Made by a program: the position numbers and the translations under genes
Notes under the pieces: generated by a model
The model's input: only the letters and a program-made list of their open reading frames with translations
What the model was told of the DNA's origin: nothing
Databases searched by the model: none
Shown: positions 25,714 through 35,400 of the stretch, in pieces
How positions within the stretch are numbered: position 1 is the first letter of the stretch
How the letters are laid out: each line of letters opens with the position of its first letter
Assembly: GCF_026212465.1 (NCBI RefSeq)
Contig: NC_080048.1
Location: 25,864,280-25,928,279 of the forward strand
DNA from: Amaranthus tricolor
Taxonomy: Eukaryota > Streptophyta > Magnoliopsida > Caryophyllales > Amaranthaceae
Length of the DNA stretch: 64,000 bases
Direction: 5' to 3'

Positions 25714-26041
25714 GGTACCCTATCTTCATGAAAAGTAGGCCACTCCTCATGACCCTCGGGCCGAGGCATATGGTTCTTATCCATATCTATACGTACACAT
25801 ACACAGCCAAGCAAAGAACATATGATTTGACATCAATAAACAACTTGATGAAGATACATGCAATCATAAATACTTGCGTATAAAATACCATAAAATGATA
25901 ATTGAACTAAACTTCTGCTTCACGATATCCGATCAACTAACTTCTACCCTAGAGTCTTAACTTCACTCCTAGTGTCTTTTCTCTACCTCACCTTTTTAAT
26001 ATATCCTGATTACCCATCCAAAGGTCCTCAATTCACGTTTA

Positions 26042-26054
26042 GGCTCTCATACCA
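26042..26054 (-). promoter_or_regulatory. Primer-binding site (tRNA-iMet type, one mismatch)
   Basis: On the minus strand the sequence is TGGTATGAGAGCC, two bases after the LTR terminus. The canonical plant initiator-tRNA-Met PBS is TGGTATCAGAGC, so there is one C-to-G mismatch. Its position right after the LTR end fixes the element's orientation. Confidence 0.85.
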
Positions 26055-26056
26055 AC

Positions 26057-28284
26057 TGTAACAACCCAACTTACCGTTGACTGAGTAAACAAGGTCATCA
26101 CGGGGTTTATTTCCCAAGCAACTTAAATCTCAATTTCAATACTTGAGCAAAGGGGTCATCAGTTCTAAAACATAGCTAATTCAGTAATTCTCAAACCAAA
26201 CATCTAACTAAAATACAATGTAATCATAAAATTCATTCTAAAAATCCAACATAACCAACACAATCTAATTTAATATACATTTATCAAAAACCTATTACAT
26301 TGCTACACCTTCTCGGGTGCTCGAGTCAATATAACATCCATGTAACTCTAGTCATCACCGCTAACCCATCATTCCTGATCGGTTCCGATCTGTAGACAAT
26401 CGAAATGATGGAAACAATAGGGGGTCAGGTTTAACTGAATGAGAAGTAACAATTTTAAACTACAAAACGCAAAAATTCAAATCATAGGTTTAAAAACAAC
26501 ATCAGTTTTCCTAAATCTATGTGCGCACAAGTACTCTCGGGTGAGGCTAGTCAATATTTGAATGACAATTCACCTCAAAACAGAGGAATAGAGAGACAAT
26601 GCTCCTTTACTCTGTCAATTACCAGCTCGTAAGCCCAATCTGTTGACCATATAACCATATCAACATAATCAATCGATCACAATTCTGTTTCAATAATACT
26701 AAATTTCCAAAAACATAATTTTGATAAAACATTTCAAACAATAGTCCGGCCAAACCCTTTTAAGGGACTACTACTACTTCCCAAAAGACGCTTCAAGGAG
26801 CTAAGTCTGGTTCTCCGCGATAGTTAGAAAGTTTCCTCGATGATATTGTCTTCTGTAGCATAAAAAATAACAGCATCACGAAGGAGCATACGATACTACA
26901 ATCTAGATCTATATAAGTTATTGCACCTCCTTCTAAGACTTTGACTTAATCAAGGATAATGTTATATTCTAACATTTCTAAGCATTAATTGTGCACTTCT
27001 AACTCAAACACTCCATATCATCAAAATATAATAACCGCAGCCAAGACTTGTTTAACTTCTTTTAAAGATTACCCGCTTCTCTAATTGATCTCTTTTATTT
27101 TCCAAATAAACACTATATGTACAATCATACCACAACCAAGAATCCTCCTACTTCATTCTAAGGATTCAAATTATTCATTACTTCCTCTAATATTAACTCT
27201 TTTTCCAACAAAATTCATACTCTTAATAATTTCATTATTTCCTAAACTCATCATCAAATAAAATTTAACTTAACATGAAATCCACACAAATAATATCAAT
27301 AAAGTCTATAATCTGAACATTTTTTAAATCCATATAAACACCCTAAGATTCACTTAATTAACATTTATCAACTTCAAGGTTTTCTTGTTCCTTTTTTTTT
27401 TTAAAAAAATGATTCTTCATAATGTATCTTGAAATCACTATTCCCATAATATACTAGTAACACTTACTCCCATAAATTTGTCAATCAATAACTCATCTAA
27501 TTAACTCATATAAATTTCCAAGATTCATCAATATTAAGGGTTTAATACATGATAAAAGAATATGCAAGTGAAAATATGCCAATAAAATAATCTTATAGGA
27601 ACAAGAGCATAAAGAGTAAGAAAAAGGAAAAAGGAAATCAAGAAGGATTTACCTTCTGTTTGTCGGCAGCAAGGAAACGGAAAAAATCAGATTTCGAAAC
27701 TTAATTTTCGGCTTGAATCTCAATGCCTAATCACACAAGACCATACCTCATTTGCTTACCCCATTTGGCAACATTTTAAGGTCTTGGAAGGGGGATTCGA
27801 CTGCTGCTTTATGAATTCTCCTTCAATGGAGTAGGGTTTGATTCTTGTGAGGAAAATCAAAACAATGAGAGGAGAATGGAGTTAAATAACACATAGAGAT
27901 TGAGATTCAAACCTTAATTTTGTTTACACCAATAATCAATCAAGAAGAATAGCACCACTCATGGAGTTTTGGTTCACTCGAAATACGAGCAAGGAGATGA
28001 AGACTTGCAATAGATCTTGTAAGAACTCAAGGTAGAAGATGATTGAAGTGTAGCTTTGCCCTAATTTCGAATATCAGGAGAAAGGGATTCCTTATACTGA
28101 TTTTCTTTTTGCTCTCTGGTTTGAAACTGGAGAAGGTGGGATTTGATGTAGCTGGTTCAAATGGCTAATGGAGGAAGAAGATGAATGCATGTTTCCTTTG
28201 GGTTCATTCGAAAGAGAGAGAGGAGGAAGAGGGTTTTTGGGTATTTTAATCAAATTAAATGAAAAGGAAAAGAGGAAAGAAATT
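26057..28284 (-). repeat. 5' LTR of the gypsy element (cut by element B)
   Basis: Long LTR, at least 2.2 kb. Its proximal 220 bp match the 3' LTR fragment at 19793. No ORF of note. Near the distal end the minus strand has pyrimidine-rich CTCTTCCTCC/CTCTCTCTC text typical of a transcription start/leader. The LTR does not reach its own TG start in the window because CACTA element B begins at 28285; ATT at 28282-28284 would be B's target-site triplet. Confidence 0.75.
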
Positions 28285-28299
28285 CACTAGTGGAAAAAA
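28285..28299 (+). repeat. CACTA 5' terminal inverted repeat
   Basis: CACTAGTGGAAAAAA, the exact reverse complement of the element A terminus at 17400-17414. Flanking ATT is the expected 3-bp target duplication, unverified. Confidence 0.92.
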
Positions 28300-28590
28300 T
28301 TGTATTTGCTGCTCATTATTTGCTGCGGTTTTTTCATATTCGCAGCAATAAAGAGGAGAATGAATAAGGAAAAAAAAAAAACCTTTAATTGCTGCGGTTA
28401 ACCAATGGACCGCAGCAAATATTATTCAAAACACATTAATTGCTCCGGTTAAGGCCAAACCGCAGCAAATAGCTCTTCATTATTTCCTTAATTGCTCCGG
28501 TTTTTCATGAACCGCAGCAAATAAACCGGGAAAATAACTTAATTGCTCCGGTTTCCTTTGAACCGCAGCAAATGAGCTTTGGAATTTTAA
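28300..28590 (+). repeat. 5' subterminal repeats of element B
   Basis: Around nine copies of a motif alternating in orientation: TTGCTGCGGTT or TTGCTCCGGTT, then ACCGCAGCAAAT, forming four or five short hairpins (for example 28387-28430, 28438-28470, 28491-28522, 28541-28572). They are shared in kind with the 3' end of element A. In En/Spm such arrays bind the TNPA-type protein and bring the two ends together; that function is inferred here. Confidence 0.85.
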
Positions 28591-28599
28591 GAAAACCCG

Positions 28600-29016
28600 C
28601 CTAATCATCAGTTTCTTTTTCACAATAAACCCTTCACAAAACCCTTCATACAAAACGATTAAACTGCCTTTGTTCTCTCAAACGAACCCATTGAAAACCA
28701 AAAACCCAGAACTGTACGTTTGCTACTGCTGTTCTACTGCTGCTTTGTTCTCTCAATCAAACGTTTGCTTGTTCTACTGTACGTGTTCATCTTTATTTTC
28801 ATTCACAAACCCAGAACAAACGTTTGCTTGTTCTACTGTACGTGTTCATCTTCATTGTCATTCACAAACCAAGAAATCAAAAGTTTGCTTGTTCTACTGT
28901 GTTCACAAACGTTTGCTTGTTTCGTGCATTTGCTTGTTCTACTGTGTGCGCATTCTTCAAAACCGTTGTTTGAAACAAAGGCATTTGCTTGTTCATCTTC
29001 AAAACTCACGAATTAA
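28600..29016 (+). other. Leader of element B with about 60-bp direct repeats
   Basis: Three imperfect copies of a roughly 60-bp unit start near 28759, 28818 and 28879, sharing GTTTGCTTGTTCTACTGT and the TTCACAAACC word. Repeated TTTGCTTGTT words continue to about 28995. A possible splice donor AAG/GTATTA at 29016-29017 pairs with the acceptor TAATTAG at 30125 just before the tnp2 ATG. So this looks like a 5' untranslated exon. The open frames across it are low-complexity and not a known protein. Confidence 0.5.
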
Positions 29017-29422
29017 GGTATTATTTCTCTTTTTAATTTCAATAAGCATTGAAATATCTCATTGTTGCTTCTGTTCTTGTTGCTGGTCGCATTTGCTTTG
29101 TTCTTGTTGCTGGTCGCATGTGATTGTTTTACACTTATTATTTCATTGATTAGATTATATATTAGTTCAATCTAATCTAGATGATGATCAAAACAAAGAA
29201 AACTAAAAAATTAAAATAAAAAATGAAGATGTACGTGGGTTTGTAAATATCTAAATTTGACAAAAAAAAAAGAAGTTTTCAAAGATTAAATTGCATATAA
29301 AATATCGTTTATCCAATCTTGATGAAAAAATATAAATGGGCATGAGAAATGAAAAGGAAATTTGTTTTTAAATAATAGTTAGTTAAAGATAAAAAAAAAA
29401 GAAAAGAAAAGAAAAAGAATGT

Positions 29423-29530
29423 GCCACCAGTTCCACATTTGTGAAGATAATTCTTCAAAGTAGCATCTTCTTCAGGAGACCATGGCCCTCTTTTCACATT
29501 TGCTTTATCACAACAAGGTGATCTTCCCAT
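29423..29530 (-). pseudogene. Captured R2R3-MYB exon-1 fragment
   Basis: On the minus strand, opposite to the transposon genes, the sequence encodes [18 protein letters not shown] and then [18 protein letters not shown]. This is the N-terminus of a plant R2R3-MYB (subgroup with MGR(S/A)[12 protein letters not shown]-like) and the start of the R2 repeat with its first tryptophan. Homologous exons continue NWIALPQK; here the text turns into T-rich nonsense straight after GTGG, so it is truncated inside exon 1. It lies between the 5' terminal repeat and tnp2, probably inside a leader intron, which makes it a host gene fragment carried by the element. The start codon context upstream (to 29569) is open but not MYB-like. 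Not a working transcription factor. Confidence 0.85.
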
Positions 29531-29635
29531 TTTTATTCCACTAACAAACAACCCCTTATTATTAAACAACAGGATTTTTATTTGGTTTTGGGGTTTTTAT
29601 AAATGTAACAGTGACCCTTGACTTAATATGACTTT

Positions 29636-29677
<42 letters not shown>

Positions 29678-30126
29678 ATAAATTAATAAATATTTTTTAT
29701 TGAATACAATATACAATAAATTTAAAAGTTGTAGTTGTGCATTATTGGTGTTTGTTTGTTTACTTTTCCCTGGGTATATACTTTAAAGGATAAACCTAGT
29801 CAAACAATTTTACCACATGGATTGATCACTTTTTTTTCTTGTTATAAAAGGCCTACCTAAGAATACGAACTAAGGGAGGTGTGGAGGTTTGTTGCTTTTT
29901 GTCACTCATACAACTATCAAATTTTGAATTCATAAAGAAAATTAGTAGATCATAAGTCAAATACTGTGACTTATAATTTAAAATTAATTTTAATTCGGAT
30001 GTTTTGATATTTGTTAAAAATGTGGTTTGTTGTTAATTGTTATACTTATTAGAATTATAAATAAGTATATATGTTTAAAAGTTGTGTATTAATTTTTTTT
30101 TGAATCAATTAATCACACTAATTAGG
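29531..30126. other. Non-coding stretch between MYB fragment and tnp2
   Basis: AT-rich; contains a 36-T run at 29638-29673. Part may be promoter sequence captured along with the MYB exon, because it lies upstream of it on the minus strand. A splice acceptor (CACTAATTAG, ending 30125) sits one base before the tnp2 ATG. Confidence 0.45.
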
Positions 30127-33100
30127 ATGACAAACGATCGTTCTTGGATGTATGGAAGCATTGAATCGTCGGAATTTATTGATGGCGTATTAGAATTTTG
30201 TAGTATTGCAGTTGAACATCAAGTTAGGACGGGGGGAATTGGTTTTTATTGCCCATGTGTCAGTTGTGGCAATGTATCAAAGGTAGATAGTGTTAATATC
30301 CTTAGGGAGCACATACTTCGACGTGGGTTTAGGCCTCAATATCATGTTTGGGTTTGGCATGGTGAGGAGGGAGTTTACAAAGAGAAAAGTGTTGTTGAGG
30401 ACGTCAATAATGTGGCCGATGTCAATGAGGATGTAGTAGATCATGTTGATGGGTATGAGACAGATGAAGAGAATGTCGATGAGGATGTGGATCGTGTTGA
30501 TGAGATGATGGAGGGAGTCGAGGATGAGTTAGGAAAACGTCCTCGTGTTTTTGACTTGTTGACAGAGGCTTCTCAAAAGCCTTTGTACCCTGGATGTACA
30601 AAGTTCACCAAACTAACAGCAGTGTTGACAATTTTCAACATTAAGTCAAAGTTCAATTGGAGTGACGCTAGTTTCACAATGTTATTAGAAGCGTTAGGTG
30701 AGATGCTTCCTAAGGGAAATGAACTTCCAAAGTCGACATATTATGCCAAAAAGCTCATATGTCCTTTCGGCTTAGAGTACCAGAAGATTCATGCGTGTCC
30801 GAATGATTGTGTGTTGTATCGGAATGAAAACGAGAACTTAGAAGAGTGTCCTAGGTGTGGGTTATCGCGCTACAAGCGTAAAGGGGCTCGGGATGCTAAA
30901 GGGCCCCCGGCTAAGGTATTGTGGTATCTTCCAATAATACCTAGATTCAAGCGCTTGTTTTCTATAAAGAAAGATGCGTTAAATTTGAGGTGGCATGCAG
31001 ATAGGGTGAAGAAAGGTCACTTGCTCACACATCCATCTGATTCTCCGGAGTGGAAGAGTATTGATAGGTTGCATAAGACTTTTGGGGATGAGGTTCGTAA
31101 TTTAAGGCTCGGACTATGTACGGATGGAATGAACCCGTTCGGCAATCTTAGTTCTCAACATAGTACTTGGCCGGTACTTTTAGTGATCTATAATTTGCCA
31201 CCTTGGTTGTGTATGAAGCGTAAGTACATAATGCTTTCGCTTCTTATCTCGGGTCCTAAACAACCTGGCAATGACATAGATGTGTATCTTGCACCTCTCG
31301 TTGAGGATTTGAGAAAGATGTGGGATGAAGGCGTTTCTGTGTTTGATGCATATGCTAATGAGGAGTTCACCTTGCGTGCAATGCTTTTATGCACCGTTAA
31401 TGATTTTCCGGCATATGGCAACTTATCGGGGTATAAGAACAAAGGGAAGAAAGCATGCCCGATATGTATCGATGACATGGAATCCACGTGGATTCCTAAG
31501 TGCAAACACGTATTCATGCACCATCGAAAGTTCCTCCCACGAGACCACCAATATCGTAAGAAGAAGAAGTTGTTCAATGGGGAGGTTGAGGACCGTGTAG
31601 CTCGTCGTTGACCGGTTATGAGGTTTATGAACAGGTTAAGGGAGTTGAGACTGTAATTGTAAAACGGGGCAAGTGCAAGGAGGTGAAGGCCGATTATGGA
31701 AAAAAGAATCAATCTTTTGGGAGCTTCCATATTGGAGAGATCTACAGGTTAGGCATTGTCTTGACATTATGCATATAGAGAAAAATGTATGCGATGCCAT
31801 ACTCGGGACTCTCATGAACATTCCGGGTAAGACAAAAGATGTTAGGGCCGTACGAGATTGGTTTGAATGTAAGAGTCTTCGTCCGGAGTTGTGGGCACAT
31901 GTTAAGGTCAGTAAGAAAAGAAATAGAGCTCATGATGAAGTTGGTGGCAGTAAGAAGAAGATGCTTAATGACAAAGTTTATTTGCCTCCAGCTTGCTACA
32001 CATTGTCCAAAGCAGAGAAGCGGACATTTTGTGAGTGTTTGTATGGCATTAAGGTTCCGTCTGGGTACTCATCCAACATGAAGAGATTTGTTAGCCTAAA
32101 TGGTGAGCTGAAGTTGGGAAGCATGAAATCTCACGATTGCCATGTAATGATGCAAGTGTTCTTACCAATTGCAATCCGTGGAATACTGCCAAAACATGTG
32201 AGATATGCTATTACCGAGCTATGTTCGTTCTTCAACACAATTTGTAGTAAAGTTCTTGATCCCTTTAAACTTGATGCACTTCAACTCGACGTGATTGTAA
32301 CTTTATGCAAGTTTGAGATGTATTTTCCACCTTCTTTCTTTGACATAATGGTTCATCTTATTGTCCATCTCGTTCGTGAGATCAAACTTTTGGGTCCAGT
32401 TTTTTTAAGGTGGTGTTATCCTTTTGAAAGACACATGGGTGTTTTACAAAACAAGGTGAGGAATCCAGCACAACCCGAGGAAAGTATGATTCAAGGAACT
32501 GTGAGCGATGAGATTAGTAACTTTATAGCCGAGTATTTGGCCATGGCAAAGCCTATTGGACTTCCCACCTCTAGACATGAAGGAAGGCTTGAGGGAAAAG
32601 GAACAATTGGCTCCAAATCGGTCACATCTCCTCGAGAAAGCCTTCTATAAGCACACTTGTATGTGTTGCATCATATTCCGGAAGTTCATCCTTTTTTGAG
32701 TGAGCATTTTGATATATTGCGCGCAAAACATCCTTCTAAAGGGGATAGGGCATTGATGCAGTTGCATAACAAGACGTTTATTAATTGGTTTCATAATCGA
32801 GTAATATACGAAGAACTCAAGGGTGTATCCGAAATTGTTAAGTGGTTAGCTTTTGGTCCTCGTGATGATGTCAACAAATATGAGGGTTATGATGTCAATG
32901 GCTTCACATTTTGGACTGAGGGTCAAGACAAGAAGTCATCGTATCTACAGAATAGTGGGGTTTCTATTTTGGCGTCATCTACATTTTACGCGAGTGCGAA
33001 GGATCAAGCGCCGGTTGATGCTAAATTGGTATACTACGGGCGGGTACATGAAATATGGGAGCTTGACTACTCTACTTTCAATATTGGTCTTTTCAAATGT

Positions 33101-33445
33101 AAGTGGGTAGATAATAATCGACGATGCATAAAAAATGACGACCCTTGTGGATTCACTCTTGAAGACTTAGCTCGTTTGCGTGATAGTGAGGAGCCATTCA
33201 TACTAGTCACACAAGCCAAGCAAGTATTCTACATTGTAGACCCGTCTGATAAAAAATGGTCTATTGTTGTACCGGGAAAAAGAAGCATTCTTGTTATAGG
33301 TGATGTTGAGGATGAGGAAGAATATGAAGCTTTTGAAGACTCCCCTCCCTTTATCAATCCAATATCAGTGGATCAAGATGATGTAGATGATGTAGATGTT
33401 GGTTATATGCGTGTAGATCACACGGAAGAAATACATTTGAATTAA
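30127..33445 (+). pseudogene. tnp2: CACTA tnp2-type transposase (few lesions)
   Basis: Starts at MTNDRSWMYG, the typical tnp2 N-terminus, with the transposase-associated zinc-like domain (CPCVSCG, then WHGEEG) in residues 1-80. An acidic linker and the Transposase_21 core follow. Conserved carboxylate-bearing blocks include LCTDGMNPFGN (Asp near residue 333) and NDFPAYGN (Asp near residue 426), then HCLDIMHIEKNVCD after the frameshifts. A DUF4218-like region (PIAIRGILPKHVR; PFERHMGVLQNKVRNPAQPE) and a DUF4216-like region (FKCKWVDNN; LVTQAKQVFYIVDP) complete it. Lesions: a stop at 31609-31611 caused by a frameshift, a second frame change before about 31700, and one in-frame TAA at 32648-32650 where relatives have Lys. 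Otherwise full length, about 1,100 codons, so the loss of function is recent. Confidence 0.93.
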
Positions 33446-33474
33446 GTGATTCACAAGGTATGAATTTAAAGCTT

Positions 33475-33600
33475 TTAAAAGTTTTTTTGGCACTTGGTTT
33501 GTTTTGCATGAAACTTTGCACATAACACTTATTTGTTATATATTATTGTGTTGAACGTACGTATTAGAATTGTAAATCATAGTCATATTCTTAATATTAC
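33475..33600 (+). repeat. Single decayed satellite monomer between the two transposon genes
   Basis: Shares the order of satellite blocks: TTTTTGGCAC, CTTGGTTTGTTTTGCA, GAAACTTTGCACATAACACT, TATATATTATTGTGTTGAA, AGAATTGTAAATCATAGTCATAT. About 23 bp between GGCAC and CTTGG are missing compared with array monomers. It lies between the tnp2 stop and the second gene, within a stretch bounded by GTATGAAT and CTCTTTCAG that could be an intron. A lone monomer outside the array suggests the satellite unit was part of the transposon before amplification. Confidence 0.85.
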
Positions 33601-33654
33601 TTAGCTTATGTTCTAATATATTTCTATTCATACTCTTTCAGGTACTGATATATA

Positions 33655-34452
33655 ATGCATCTATTCAGAGACGAAATTATCCCCGAGATTGAGACCTCGG
33701 ATAATGAGCATCGTAGTTACGACGGTGAAGAGGACCAAATTGTGAGATTCGAGCGTATGGCTGAAGACGCTCCACCTCTAGACAATGATTTTGAGACTGA
33801 AGACGCCCCACCAATGGATGCTCCCACTACCAGTAAGAAAAGAAAAAGGCGAGGTCCTACGAAAAACCTCAAAGTCACAGAACCAATGCATTTGGAATAC
33901 AATGCATTGGGTCAACCCTGCGGAAAATGGCGTAGGCAATATGGAAAACAAGTGGGCCTATGTATCCGCAAGATTTCCATATTGCACGCATGGAACGAGG
34001 TTCCAGAGGGTTTGAAAAACTCTCTATGGAATGATACTGTGGTAAGAAACTTTACTATTTTTACTCATTTAGTTTCATTTTAAAATTAATTTAATTGACA
34101 GTAACAAATATAAATTTATTTTGTAGAATCTTTTCCACATCGAGAGCGATGAGGACAAGAAGAATGTGTTTCTTTCAGCTGTTGGATACTTTTGATCATA
34201 TGCCCTTTAACGAACACTGTGCACGTCTTCGACTCATTACAAAAACCTAACAGCCCACCTCGCAACACAAGATTCAAAGCATTGTTGCATGCGTACGTAA
34301 TATTAATTATTTTACCAATTTGATTTAATTAAGTGTTATATATATATATAAATGGTATTACTTTTCCCATGCGTTTCAGCGCAATGAAAAGAGTGCGTGG
34401 ACAAATGGGATCTACATCCAGAGCCACATTTCCAAAATGGATAGCAAGAAAG
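33655..34452 (+). pseudogene. Second CACTA gene (Transposase_24/TNP1-like plus C48 domain), internally deleted
   Basis: First exon 33655-34041: acidic N-terminus, a basic KKRKRRGPTK stretch (likely nuclear localisation), then GQPCGKWRRQYGKQVG and WNEVPEGLKNSLW, the plant Transposase_24 pattern. Donor at 34042; acceptor ends 34126. The next exon continues NLFHIESDEDKKNVFLSAVG, then at about 34180 switches frame to WILLIICPLTNTVHVFDSLQ. That matches the part of a Ulp1/C48 protease just after its catalytic His and including its Asp (codon 34231-34233). The His (normally HW) is lost at the junction. A GT..AG intron 34291-34379 and exon 34380-34452 (AMKRVRGQMG to WIARK) follow, ending in phase 0 at donor GTACAC (34453) that opens into the satellite array. 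The intervening coding region appears deleted. Confidence 0.75.
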
Positions 34453-35033
34453 GTACACAAATGTGATTTTATGCGTTTTTAAGCGTTTTTGTCAATTTCG
34501 CGCGTAAAGTAGGTCAAACATGGTTTGTTATGCACGAAACATGGCACACAAAACTATTTGGTATATATTATTGTGTTGAAATGGTTAGAATTGATAATAA
34601 TAGTCATATGCTAGAAATTAGAAGTTAAGTAGCGATTTTATGCGTTTTTAAGCGTTTTTGTCAATTTCGCGCGTAAAGTAGGTCAAACATGGTTTGTTAT
34701 GCACGAAACTTGGCACACAACACTATTTGGCATATATTATTGTGTTGAAATGGTTAGAATTGATAATAACAGTCATATGCTAGAAATTAGAAGTTAAGTT
34801 GCGATTTTATGCGTTTTTAAGCGTTTTTGTCAATTTCGCGTGTAAAGTAGGTCAAACATGGTTTGTTATGCACGAAACTTGGCACACAACACTATTTGGC
34901 ATATGTTATTGTGTTGAAATGGTTAGAATTGATAATAATAGTCATATGCTAGAAATTAGAAGTTAAGTTGCGATTTTATGCGTTTTTAAGCGTTTTTGTC
35001 AATTTCGCGCGTAAAGTAATCAAACTTGGTTTA

Positions 35034-35400
35034 GATGCGAAACCGGGGCTGATTAAGGCCTTGCTTATGCAAGGATTAATGTTGTGCGTAAGATTTGATT
35101 AATGACACAGTCAAAAACTACAAATGATCATGTAAAGAACACGAAACAACCACAAACACTTAAACAAAATTCTGATCTAGCAAACTGTCGACCAGCCCTC
35201 CTTCGGTTCAGCTTCTAGGAGTCCACGGGGATTGTTAGAATGGTTTTAGGACCTTGATAGCTAGATCCAAGTACCAAGATTCCATTTCCACTTTAGCCTA
35301 GGTCCTGGATGCATAGGTTTGGACTCCACGTGTCGTGCAAGGTGGTCTGGTCACTTGTTTGACGCTGTCAATTTCGCGTTTTTATTTGTCAATTTCGCGC
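35034..35400 (+). repeat. 390-bp module of array B (first of 23 copies)
   Basis: Copies start (GATGCGAAACCGGGG) at 35034, 35593, 36490, 37049, 37777, 38505, 39930, 40996, 41893, 42959, 44025, 44922, 45819, 46716, 47613, 48679, 49576, 50473, 51708, 52605, 53502, 54399 and 55296 (the last cut by the gap). The first 30 bp are a monomer start (AAGTA, TCAAACTTGGTTT, GCGAAAC). Then comes about 345 bp of unique, more GC-rich sequence containing GGGGCTGATTAAGGCC, CTGTCGACCAGCCCTCC and CCACGTGTCGTGC. The end re-enters the monomer at GTCAATTTCGCG. No open reading frame and no known element recognised. Confidence 0.92.

Larger units (their letters stand above)
19793..28284 (-). mobile_element. Degenerate Ty3/gypsy LTR retrotransposon, interrupted by element B
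   Basis: Read on the minus strand the order is 5' LTR (28284 down to 26057), primer-binding site (26054-26042), leader, gag, zinc knuckle, protease, RT, RNase H, then a truncated 3' LTR ending at 19793. The two LTR ends match over about 220 bp, both finishing (minus strand) in GTTGTTACA. RT and RNase H motifs resemble the chromoviral (Tekay/Del-like) group. Integrase is missing: the RNase H reading stops near 20157 and a short unrelated insert joins it to the LTR fragment. The coding region has multiple frameshifts and stops, so the copy is dead. Element B begins inside its 5' LTR, so the distal LTR part lies beyond B or is lost. Confidence 0.85.

Noticed and set aside
25204..25883. Open frames of about 60 residues between gag and the gypsy LTR
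   Set aside because: No family resemblance; the region is LTR-like non-coding DNA.
28670..29149. A 159-residue open frame rich in Cys, Ser and Phe
   Set aside because: It arises from the 60-bp leader repeats (TTTGCTTGTTCTACTG); an overlapping frame is equally open; better explained as a 5' leader.
31188..31730. A 180-residue minus-strand frame
   Set aside because: It is antisense to tnp2 coding sequence; conserved transposase motifs lie on the plus strand.
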